The notes beneath the pieces were generated by a model. It saw only the letters and a list, made by a program, of their open reading frames with translations. It was not told the origin of the DNA and made no database searches. Shown here in pieces: positions 6,671-13,418 of a stretch of 16,041 nucleotides of DNA. Numbering within the stretch: the first letter of the stretch is position 1; each line of letters starts with the position of its first letter. The stretch spans positions 124,886-140,926 of the forward strand of contig DEFL01000048.1 in NCBI GenBank assembly GCA_002350845.1, given 5' to 3'. The DNA is from Christensenella sp. UBA2853. GTDB taxonomy: Bacteria > Bacillota > Clostridia > Christensenellales > Aristaeellaceae. Position numbers and translations under genes: made by a program.

Positions 6671-6717
6671 CATCATGCTGTGCCGCAGGGCATAGGCAGG
6701 AAAGAGGAGCACATCCC

Positions 6718-7647
6718 ATGACGAAGCAAACTCAAGTATCACTCAGCCCCGCTCTTCGCAGACGCAGACTGACTGAAACCGGAATCGGATATTTGTTTAT
6801 CGGCCCCTGGCTTTTCTGTTTTCTGGCTTTCAATCTGGTGCCTTTCGTGATTTCATTTGTACTGTCCTTTATGGACTATAACATGCTCTCCGCCCCTACT
6901 TTTGTTGGACTTTCCAACTATGTCAAGCTGTTTACAGGGGACAAGCTGTTTAAAACGTCTCTCGGAGTCACGTTTCGCTTTGTGTTTATTGCGATTCCGC
7001 TGCGTCTGGCCTTTGCATTGCTGGTGGCTCTGATTCTTAATCGACAGTCCAAAATGGTTCCGCTGTATCGGGTGGTTTACTACCTTCCTTCCATTCTTGG
7101 CGGTTCAGTGGCTGTTTCCGTCATGTGGCGCTACTGTTTTTCCAAAACAGGTGTGCTGAATACCGCTCTGCAGGCAATCGGCATTGCCAGCAATATCAGC
7201 TGGATTTCCAACAAAGATACTGCACTGTGGAGCCTGATTCTGCTGTTTATCTGGCAGTTTGGATCCCCTATGCTGATCTTCCTTTCCGGTCTCAAACAGA
7301 TCCCGAAGAGCTATTATGAGGCGGCTGAATGCGATGGTGCCGGTCCGCTGGTGCGCTTTTTCAGGATCACGCTTCCCCTGCTCACGCCAATCATCTTCTT
7401 CAATCTGGTTATGCAGATGATCGGTGGATTCATGGTCTTCTCCCAGGCCATGATTATTACGGACGGAGGTCCCATGAACCGTACGCTTGTCTATGCCCTG
7501 TATCTATACAGGCAGTCATTTGCGTACTATAAGATGGGATATGGCTGCGCCATGGCATGGGTGCTTATGACCATCATCGGTTTCTTCACCCTCCTGGTCT
7601 TCCGTTCCTCGTCTGCCTGGGTATTCTATGAGAACGAGATCAAGTGA
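6718..7647 (+). CDS. Sugar ABC transporter permease, MalF/LacF-like (CUT1, first permease)
   Basis: A 309-residue membrane protein with about six transmembrane segments: the first near 22-46 (IGYLFIGPWLFCFLAFNLVP begins it), others near 90-110, 122-140, 170-190, 220-245 and 275-300. The EAA loop YYEAAECDGAGPLVRFFRIT (about 199-218), which docks the ATPase, is intact with its conserved Gly. It forms the channel with the downstream permease. AGAGGAG lies about 9 bases before the ATG. It follows the binding-protein gene after a hairpin, and its stop overlaps the Shine-Dalgarno site of the next gene. No ATPase gene is linked. Confidence 0.93.
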   Translation: MTKQTQVSLSPALRRRRLTETGIGYLFIGPWLFCFLAFNLVPFVISFVLSFMDYNMLSAPTFVGLSNYVKLFTGDKLFKTSLGVTFRFVFIAIPLRLAFALLVALILNRQSKMVPLYRVVYYLPSILGGSVAVSVMWRYCFSKTGVLNTALQAIGIASNISWISNKDTALWSLILLFIWQFGSPMLIFLSGLKQIPKSYYEAAECDGAGPLVRFFRITLPLLTPIIFFNLVMQMIGGFMVFSQAMIITDGGPMNRTLVYALYLYRQSFAYYKMGYGCAMAWVLMTIIGFFTLLVFRSSSAWVFYENEIK

Positions 7648-7657
7648 GGTGATCGGG

Positions 7658-8500
7658 ATGCGTCAGAAAAAAGCAGTCAACACAGTGTGTTTTCATCTGT
7701 TTGTGGGGTTTCTGGGTTTCATAATGATTTACCCCCTGATCTGGATGGTATTTTCTTCCTTCAAGGAAAGCTCCCTGGTGCTCTCCACGGTCGGCCAGCT
7801 GTTTCCTTCAGAATGGTGCACGGATAACTATGTCAATGGCTGGTCCGGTTTTGGCGGTACCACCTTTACCACATTTTTCAAAAACTCATTTATCGTGACC
7901 ATCCTGACCGTTATTGGCAATGTTATTGCTTCTGCCATGGCAGCTTATGGATTTTCCCGGGTGAAATTCAGAGGGCGCGGAGTCTGGTTCGTGTGCATGA
8001 TGATCACCATGATGGTGCCGAGCCAGGTGTTGGTGGTGCCTCAGTATGTCATTTTTCACTCTCTCGGCTGGGTGGATACATTCCTTCCCCTGATTATACC
8101 GGAATGGGGCGGACGTGCATTCTTCATTTTTATGATGATGCAGTTTATTGCAGGGATCCCTCAGGAGCTCGATGAAGCAGCAGAGATTGACGGCTGCGGA
8201 AAGATCCGTCTGTTCAGTACGATCGTTGTCCCGCTGATCGTCCCCTCCATGGCAACCAGTGCTATTTTCAGCTTTTACTGGAAATGGGACGATTTCATGG
8301 GCTCCCTTCTTTACCTGAATTCGCCGAAGAACTATACTGTATCCATCGCACTGAAGCTGTTCTGCGACCCCACGGCCGTTTCCGACTATGGAGCAATGTT
8401 TGCCATGTGCGTGGTTTCCCTGCTTCCGGTCATTGTGCTTTTCCTCTTTACACAGCGCTATATCGTGGAGGGCATTGCAATGTCCGGCCTGAAAGCCTGA
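7658..8500 (+). CDS. Sugar ABC transporter permease, MalG/LacG-like (CUT1, second permease)
   Basis: A 280-residue permease with six expected membrane segments, opening with a helix near 8-30 and containing FxNSFIVTILTVIGNVIASAMAAYGFSR-like family sequence, MMVPSQVLVVPQYVI, and the EAA loop ELDEAAEIDGCGKIRLF (about 169-185). It ends in the family tail QRYIVEGIAMSGLKA. The ATG at 7658 is preferred over an in-frame codon at 7628 because GAGGTG lies 6 bases ahead of it and 7628 falls inside the previous gene. It pairs with the upstream permease; the ATP-binding subunit is likely a shared MsmX/MsmK type encoded elsewhere. Confidence 0.93.
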   Translation: MRQKKAVNTVCFHLFVGFLGFIMIYPLIWMVFSSFKESSLVLSTVGQLFPSEWCTDNYVNGWSGFGGTTFTTFFKNSFIVTILTVIGNVIASAMAAYGFSRVKFRGRGVWFVCMMITMMVPSQVLVVPQYVIFHSLGWVDTFLPLIIPEWGGRAFFIFMMMQFIAGIPQELDEAAEIDGCGKIRLFSTIVVPLIVPSMATSAIFSFYWKWDDFMGSLLYLNSPKNYTVSIALKLFCDPTAVSDYGAMFAMCVVSLLPVIVLFLFTQRYIVEGIAMSGLKA

Positions 8501-8519
8501 TACAAGGAAGGTGCTGAGC

Positions 8520-10298
8520 ATGCATGTGCGTCACTGGACACTGGTTCGTCAGGTCTGCATGATTCTTCTTCTGGTCTTTCTGCTCTCTTTCACGATCAGT
8601 CTTTTTGTGATGCATGCCCTCCAGAAAGAGCACCTCTCTGTACTTTACGCGCAGACTGCAGACCTTTTGTCCGTTGATGCCTCTACGATCAATGATGAAA
8701 TCAACCAGGTCCGGAATGCAGCATACGATATTGTGACCATGAATGACATTCAGGAAGCAGCCAGCGACTATCTGGATGCGGTGGATGCCAATCTTGGCCT
8801 GTCTGCCCAGAACCGGCATCTGGATCTTATCTCTTCGTCGATTGTTCCTGTTCTTCAAAACAGCGTGATCGCCTGTTCCAACCTGATCGACGCCCGGGGC
8901 ACTGTACGTGTCCAGGTGTCGAAATCCTTTCTCCGCCTCAATGCCGAAGAGGCACAAATTCTGGATGAGAAAGGCAGGGAAGCAGACGGAGCCACGCTGT
9001 TTTCTTCCCTTGAATCCTATCCGGACTGGCTGTTTGTGGTCAAAGAACTGAGGGAAAAGCGGAATCTGTCCATGCGGCATGTTGCCACACTGGTCATCTG
9101 TGTACAGTGGCAGCAGCTTCAGCAGATGCTGCCTGTTCAGCAGAGCAGCATGTTTCATCTGACCCTGAATGAGACCGGCATCGGATACCGTTTCGGTGAA
9201 AGCAGCAGGCAGTTTCCCTCCGGCAGGGAACTGGATGAAGCGTTTGGAAGTGCCGGCGGATATGCCCTGGTTTCAAACGCCGGGCAGACATTCTATGCGG
9301 TTCGCGTCCCCGGGGATATCGTCACCATGACTGCCGTGATGGCCTATAATGACATGTTTATGCCCCAGCAGCTGCTCTTTTTGCGGTTTGTTGGCATTCT
9401 GACCCTGATCAGCCTGGGAGCATTTCTTCTCTCTGTGTTTCTGGCCAGGCGGACGACCGGAGAGCTGCAGCGCATGATTGCTCATATGAAGCATATCCAG
9501 GGGGATGGCCAGGAAACCATCCCGCTGCTTTCCGACAACCGGCATATCAATCGTGAATCACAGGATCTCACAGAGGCGTTCAACAGTATGGCAGAGCGTG
9601 TCAATCAGCTGGTGGATGCCAATTACCGTCGTGAGCTCTGGCTCACAAAAACACAGCTTGCCCTGCTTCAGGCACAGATCAACCCTCATTTTCTTTACAA
9701 CACCCTCAATACCATCTACTGGGAAGCCAGGGAAAGCGGAAACCAGTCTGTGGCATCCATGACCGAAGCGCTGAGCCACCTGCTCCGTGAGGCGGTGGAT
9801 GTCCATGAAACGCTCGTTTCTGTAGATCGTGAGCTGGAGATTCTGCGTTATTTCCTGCTGATTGAAAAAAAACGGTATGGCTCCCGCCTGCAGATGCACT
9901 TTGATGTTTCTGATAATGTCAGTGATCTGGCCATCCCGAAGTTTTCCCTTCAGGTCCTGCTGGAAAACGCAATTCATCATGGCGTAGACCAGATGCTCAC
10001 GCCCTGTGAAATCTCCATCTCTCTGTATCTCAGCGGCCAGGTCTGCCACTGCAGAGTGGAAAATACAGGGCCTGCACCGGAAAGCAATCTCATGGAGAAA
10101 CTCCGCAGCGGCGAAAAAAAGGGCGGAGGCAGCGGGGTCGGGCTGATCAACATGGAACAGCGGGCCAAAGTGCTTCTGGGAGAGGCAAGCCAGCTGGAAC
10201 TGTACAGAGATGAAAAGAAGAATGTGACCGTTGCCCATCTTTCCTTTCCCGCAAAGAAATGGCAGGATCAGACAGAACCTGGAGAAATCATGCAATGA
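8520..10298 (+). CDS. Membrane sensor histidine kinase, YesM/LytS-like
   Basis: A 592-residue kinase. A first membrane helix lies at about 10-31, a sensor domain of about 250 residues outside the cell, a second helix at about 287-309 (LRFVGILTLISLGAFLLSVFL), then a HAMP linker. The His_kinase domain QAQINPHFLYNTLNTIYWEA carries the phospho-accepting His390. The ATPase domain shows the N box LLENAIHHG (Asn483) and a glycine-rich GGGSGVGLINM loop near 536-547. The ATG at 8520 is used because GGAAGGTG precedes it; a GTG three codons earlier would overlap that site. It comes 19 bases after the permease gene and overlaps the next gene by ATGA. It probably senses the sugar, or the loaded binding protein, and phosphorylates the adjacent regulator. 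Confidence 0.93.
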   Translation: MHVRHWTLVRQVCMILLLVFLLSFTISLFVMHALQKEHLSVLYAQTADLLSVDASTINDEINQVRNAAYDIVTMNDIQEAASDYLDAVDANLGLSAQNRHLDLISSSIVPVLQNSVIACSNLIDARGTVRVQVSKSFLRLNAEEAQILDEKGREADGATLFSSLESYPDWLFVVKELREKRNLSMRHVATLVICVQWQQLQQMLPVQQSSMFHLTLNETGIGYRFGESSRQFPSGRELDEAFGSAGGYALVSNAGQTFYAVRVPGDIVTMTAVMAYNDMFMPQQLLFLRFVGILTLISLGAFLLSVFLARRTTGELQRMIAHMKHIQGDGQETIPLLSDNRHINRESQDLTEAFNSMAERVNQLVDANYRRELWLTKTQLALLQAQINPHFLYNTLNTIYWEARESGNQSVASMTEALSHLLREAVDVHETLVSVDRELEILRYFLLIEKKRYGSRLQMHFDVSDNVSDLAIPKFSLQVLLENAIHHGVDQMLTPCEISISLYLSGQVCHCRVENTGPAPESNLMEKLRSGEKKGGGSGVGLINMEQRAKVLLGEASQLELYRDEKKNVTVAHLSFPAKKWQDQTEPGEIMQ

Positions 10299-11125
10299 GT
10301 TATAAAGTAATGATTGTGGATGACGAAGCGATTGTTCGTGAATCCATTGCAAGGCAGATTGACTGGGGACGCTATCAGATGGAACTGACCGGCACCGCAG
10401 AAAATGCGGCAGAGGCACTCGCAATGCTGAAAGAGCACCCTGTGGACCTGATGCTGGTGGATATCAGGCTTCCCATGATCGATGGACTGGAACTGGTGCG
10501 TCAGGTGCGCAGACTCTATCCGTCCATTCAGTTCATTATGATCAGCGGTTATGCCGACTTTGAATACGCCCGTGAGGCCATGCGGTCTCATGCACTCGAT
10601 TATTTGCTGAAACCGCTCAATCCCGTCTCCCTGCTGACGGCCATTCGCAAGGCACAGGATACATGGGAGCAGAATCAGTTTGCCCAGAGTCTGTCAGACC
10701 TCGGCATGAATATCCCCTCAGAGATGCCGGAGCAGCACAGTGCAAGTTCACCCACCGTGATCCAGATTCTGGCTATTGTGGATGAGGAAATTGCAAATCC
10801 GGAACTGTCGCTGAAATGGATTTCGTCACAGCGGATGTATCTCAACGAGACATATCTGTCCAAACTGTTTCAGCGTGAAATCGGAGAGAAATTTTCTTCC
10901 TACCTCATGCATCAGCGGATGATGCTTGCGATGCGCCTCATGCTTCGCTCTCCACAGATGCAGATTCAGGAAATCGCAGAGCAGACAGGTTTTGGAGATA
11001 ATCCTCAGTATTTCAGCAGCGTCTTTCACCGCTTCACCAATATGACTCCGAGTGAATTCCGAAAGAAACTGTCCCGTCTCAGCTTCGGCACAAGAGAGAA
11101 TCCTTCCGTTTCATACCCGGATTGA
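10295..11125 (+). CDS. AraC-type response regulator, YesN-like
   Basis: A 276-residue two-domain regulator. The receiver domain (1 to about 120) has the acidic pair D9/D10, phospho-acceptor D56 (MLVDIRLP), S84 in ISGYADF and K106 in LLKPLNP. The C-terminal AraC helix-turn-helix pair spans about 170-268, with NETYLSKLFQREIGEKFSSY and IAEQTGFGDNPQYFSSVFHR leading to the signature TNMTPSEFRKK. It is short for a YesN protein; the long middle region of 500-residue members is missing. The start ATG overlaps the kinase stop (ATGA), with GGAG about 10 bases upstream. It likely activates the promoter before the binding-protein gene; the 21-bp-spaced direct repeat at 5219-5250 is the candidate site. 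Confidence 0.94.
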   Translation: MSYKVMIVDDEAIVRESIARQIDWGRYQMELTGTAENAAEALAMLKEHPVDLMLVDIRLPMIDGLELVRQVRRLYPSIQFIMISGYADFEYAREAMRSHALDYLLKPLNPVSLLTAIRKAQDTWEQNQFAQSLSDLGMNIPSEMPEQHSASSPTVIQILAIVDEEIANPELSLKWISSQRMYLNETYLSKLFQREIGEKFSSYLMHQRMMLAMRLMLRSPQMQIQEIAEQTGFGDNPQYFSSVFHRFTNMTPSEFRKKLSRLSFGTRENPSVSYPD

Positions 11126-11385
11126 TGCAGGCGGACAGCCTCCGCCATGGCTTGTGCACGCAGCTTTGCAGCCCTCTCCTGTTCCCGCAGCAGGTACAGG
11201 AAAACGGCTGCAGAGAAGCGGCAGTAAGACAGAGTCTGAACACATACATTCGTAAAAACAGGCTGTTTCAGATGAGACAGCAAGCCGCTGTACTTCCCGA
11301 ATCTGGTCCACCCGGATGACCCTCAGGCACAGGGCAAGGAACAGGAGGAGCAGCCCCCATATGGCCGCAGGAATGGGAATATTTC
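11126..11385. other. Convergent spacer between the response regulator and glycerate kinase genes
   Basis: About 260 bases with no convincing gene. GGCGGA-CAGCC-TCCGCC (11130-11146) is a perfect 6-bp hairpin just after the regulator stop, but no T-tract follows it, so neither converging unit has an obvious intrinsic terminator here. On the minus strand, right after the glycerate kinase stop, one frame reads a membrane-like IPAAIWGLLLLFLALCLRVI and a second frame a charged helix LREQERAAKLRAQAMAEAVR that runs into the regulator's 3' end. These may be pieces of one frameshifted small membrane protein, or chance. Confidence 0.4.
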
Positions 11386-12618
11386 TTACCCTATCAGCGC
11401 CACAGCAATGTCATTGACATTCGTTCCCGTTGGCCCCGTTTTGATCAGGCCGTCGACGGCCTCCAGTGCATGATACGCGTCATGATTCTCTATCATGGCC
11501 GCATAGGACAGGCCTTTTTCTGCAAGTGACGCGAGTGTATCACCATCGGCATAACCGCCCGCTGCATCCGTGGGGCCGTCGGTCCCGTCAGAGCCCACAC
11601 AAATGACGGCAGCGTTTGGCAGCCCTGCAATCCCCTGTGCGGCGGAAAGCGCCATCTCCTGGTTGCGCCCGCCCAGACCGTTTCCGGACAGATGCACTAC
11701 GGTCTCACCGCCCGCAAGAAACGCCATTTTCTTTCCCTGTGTGGCATGGGTCTTCAGAATACTCGAAAGGAAACTGCCTGCATCCTTCGCCTCGCAGCAA
11801 AGCTGGTCGGTAAGGAGGACCGGCATATAGCCCAGTTCCTGACACGCATCGGCAGCCGCCCGGCACAGTTCCCTAACACTGCCGATGATCTGTGTCTCTG
11901 ACTCAGGCAGGGCTCTTGGCGTTTCTGTCTGAAGGCAGGCTTTCGCCCGGTCGCTGATGCGAAGTCCGTATCTCGCAATCACGTCCAGCGCCCGTGCGCA
12001 GTCGGACCGGTCGGGCACGGTAGGCCCCGAGGCAATCATATCCAGCGGATCACCCAGGACATCAGACAGCACAATGGAAATCACCCGGGCCGGCGCACAC
12101 CATGCGGCAAACTTGCCGCCCTTGACAGCAGAGAGACGCTTGCGTACCGTGTTGATTTCCACAATGTCGCAGCCCGCGGCCAGCATCTGTCCGGTAATAT
12201 CCTTCAGTTCCTCCATGGGGATCAGCGGTTTCTCAAACAGTGCACTGCCTCCGCCGGAAAGGAGGAACAATACCGTGTCCTCCGCCTGCAGATTCTCTGT
12301 CAGGTCCAGCGCGGCCTGTGTGCCCTTTACGCCCTGTTCGTCTGGCACCGGATGCCCGCCTTCGTAGCAGGTAACTCCGGGAATCTCGTGCTCCACATGT
12401 CCGTACTTGGTCACTACAACCCCGGCCGTCAGTGTACTGCCCATTGTCCTGGCCGCAGTATCCGCCATTTTCCAGGCCGCTTTGCCTGCTGCCACCAGGT
12501 ACACTTTCCCGGGAAAGGTCCGGCCCTTCAGAACCTTTTCGACCGCATAGTCCGGTTTCACCTCAGCGATTGCCCGGTGGATGATGGTTTCCGCATCCCT
12601 GCGAAGCTGTTTTTTCAT
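11386..12618 (-). CDS. Glycerate 2-kinase, MOFRL family
   Basis: A 410-residue cytosolic kinase that phosphorylates D-glycerate, by the known family reaction to 2-phosphoglycerate. This fold is the DUF4147 + MOFRL type (older databases call it TtuD hydroxypyruvate reductase). LVAAGKAAWKMA (41-52) carries the conserved lysine K46; LLSGGGSALFEKP (119-131) is the glycine-rich loop; INTVRKRLSAVKGGK follows; the C-terminal MOFRL part shows LAGGETVVHLSGNGLGGRNQ and GSDGTDGPTDAAGG. The length is slightly under the usual 420-450. The start ATG has AAAGGAG about 9 bases upstream. It is downstream of the 72-residue Cys-rich gene on the same strand with a 15-bp hairpin between, so the two may be co-transcribed with modulation. 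Glycerate could come from serine/hydroxypyruvate or sugar-acid breakdown. Confidence 0.92.
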   Translation of the reverse strand: MKKQLRRDAETIIHRAIAEVKPDYAVEKVLKGRTFPGKVYLVAAGKAAWKMADTAARTMGSTLTAGVVVTKYGHVEHEIPGVTCYEGGHPVPDEQGVKGTQAALDLTENLQAEDTVLFLLSGGGSALFEKPLIPMEELKDITGQMLAAGCDIVEINTVRKRLSAVKGGKFAAWCAPARVISIVLSDVLGDPLDMIASGPTVPDRSDCARALDVIARYGLRISDRAKACLQTETPRALPESETQIIGSVRELCRAAADACQELGYMPVLLTDQLCCEAKDAGSFLSSILKTHATQGKKMAFLAGGETVVHLSGNGLGGRNQEMALSAAQGIAGLPNAAVICVGSDGTDGPTDAAGGYADGDTLASLAEKGLSYAAMIENHDAYHALEAVDGLIKTGPTGTNVNDIAVALIG

Positions 12619-12661
12619 AGATCAGTTCTCCTTTCAGGGAGAGAGTGTTTTCTGTTATAAG

Positions 12662-12695
12662 ATGCCGCCCCTGCCCCGAAGAGCAGAGGCGGCAT
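12662..12695 (-). terminator. 15-bp UUCG-capped hairpin upstream of glycerate kinase
   Basis: On the minus strand ATGCCGCCTCTGCTC-TTCG-GGGCAGGGGCGGCAT pairs over all 15 positions, two of them G-T wobbles. No T-tract follows, so it may be a transcript-end stabiliser, an attenuator ahead of the kinase, or the old 3' end of the relic that stops 10 bases earlier. On the minus strand the loop is the very stable UUCG; on the plus strand it would read CGAA. Confidence 0.65.
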
Positions 12696-12705
12696 ACTGC
12701 ATGCA

Positions 12706-12771
12706 TTATTTTGTCAGTTCAGCCACGTATTCCTTCCCACCTGCAGTGGTCACAGCCAACTGGTTCCCTGC
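12706..12771 (-). pseudogene. Possible C-terminal relic of a lost gene
   Basis: On the minus strand a short frame reads AVTTAGGKEYVAELTK and then TAA, with the 15-bp hairpin 10 bases further on, which is the normal layout of a gene end. The frame closes upstream at a TGA only 22 codons back with no start codon or ribosome site. It looks like the tail of a protein whose body has been deleted, but the segment is too short to identify and could be chance. Confidence 0.2.
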
Positions 12772-12829
12772 ATGTCAGATTTCTATCCGAACGGTTATGT
12801 GTTTCTGTAACGTTTCTGCGTGCAATGGC

Positions 12830-13048
12830 CTACCCTCTCACGAAGCGCGCTCTGTATTCCGCATTGACTTCGGCAAGTTCCTTTTTCCCATCGATATAGT
12901 CCTGATAGAGTCCGTCAATTCTTCCACCGCCGAGATTGTCACATCCTGAACAGAATTCACAGTCACTTCCACAGTTTCCCCACAGAGCCTGGTACACAAT
13001 CTTTTCCCGTTCTTCTTTTGTCGTGTCTTTGATCAGAAGCGATCTCAC
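12830..13048 (-). CDS. Small Cys-rich protein of unknown function (72 residues)
   Basis: A 72-residue protein that begins MRSLLIKDTTKEEREKIV and has a Cys cluster C26-x3-C30-x2-C33-x2-C36 followed by a Gly-rich turn, YQDYIDGKKELAEVN and a basic tail. I recall similar short proteins of unknown function from Clostridia, but cannot name a family with certainty. Four close cysteines suggest binding of zinc or an iron-sulfur cluster; that is inference. Two GTG starts are adjacent; the second (13046-13048) is chosen because it lies 8 bases after GGGAGG and gives the MRSLLIKD start, while the first would add one residue. A strong promoter lies about 250 bases upstream. The stop is TAG, and the same frame then stays open for 36 codons with further cysteines. 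Confidence 0.72.
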   Translation of the reverse strand: MRSLLIKDTTKEEREKIVYQALWGNCGSDCEFCSGCDNLGGGRIDGLYQDYIDGKKELAEVNAEYRARFVRG

Positions 13049-13293
13049 CACTTATTCCTCCCTTTTCTGAGACCTACATTTTCTGCCCATTCAAAGTGTA
13101 GCGTTCTGTGCAGGACTGAGTCCCACTGCCTTCCATGCAATTCATCAGCCCATGAAAACTCGCGTTTGCATCATTCCCCATTTCGATGACGCAAAGCATA
13201 CTTGATTCATTCGTTTTGAAAGCCAGGAACGCTCTTGAAATGAAACCAACTCAGTTCTATGAACCATTTCATATATGCAAAACATTATTATTC
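13049..13293 (-). other. Long 5' leader of the Cys-rich protein gene, with several hairpins
   Basis: If the promoter at 13300-13328 is used, about 245 bases are transcribed before the 72-residue gene and contain no convincing ORF. On the minus strand I see TATGAA-ATGG-TTCATA (13273-13258), a 10-bp stem TTTGCGTCAT with ATGATGCAAA (one G-T pair, 11-base loop) and GGACT-C-AGTCC near the 3' part. A leader of this length with spaced stems could be a riboswitch or other cis-regulatory RNA; no known class was recognised. Confidence 0.4.
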
Positions 13294-13299
13294 GCTCTA

Positions 13300-13328
13300 A
13301 TTATAGCGGGGTTTCATTTTCTTGTAAA
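13300..13328 (-). promoter_or_regulatory. Strong sigma-A-type promoter, minus strand
   Basis: On the minus strand TTTACA (13328-13323), a 17-base spacer and TATAAT (13305-13300) match the vegetative consensus in 11 of 12 hexamer positions except one in the -35 relative to TTGACA. It lies just past the terminator of the upstream symporter gene and points to the Cys-rich protein and glycerate kinase genes. Confidence 0.8.
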
Positions 13329-13340
13329 TGTTATCCGCAA

Positions 13341-13385
13341 TGAACAAAAAGACAACTGACCACTCGCCAGTTGTCTTTTTGTTCA
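13341..13385. terminator. Bidirectional intrinsic terminator, end of the GH5-symporter operon
   Basis: TGAACAAAAAGACAACTG (13341-13358) and CAGTTGTCTTTTTGTTCA (13368-13385) are exact reverse complements, giving an 18-bp stem with a 9-base loop. The GACAACTG core followed by CTTTTTG works in either direction. It lies 34 bases after the symporter stop on the minus strand and only 13 bases from the next promoter, so it insulates the two units. Confidence 0.92.
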
Positions 13386-13418
13386 GTTCTTGCACTTACA
13401 GATTCAGCGCTTTGTTCA

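Noticed and set aside
12662..12695. Hairpin as a standard rho-independent terminator
   Set aside because: The stem is excellent but no T-tract follows on either strand, so it is listed as a hairpin of uncertain role.
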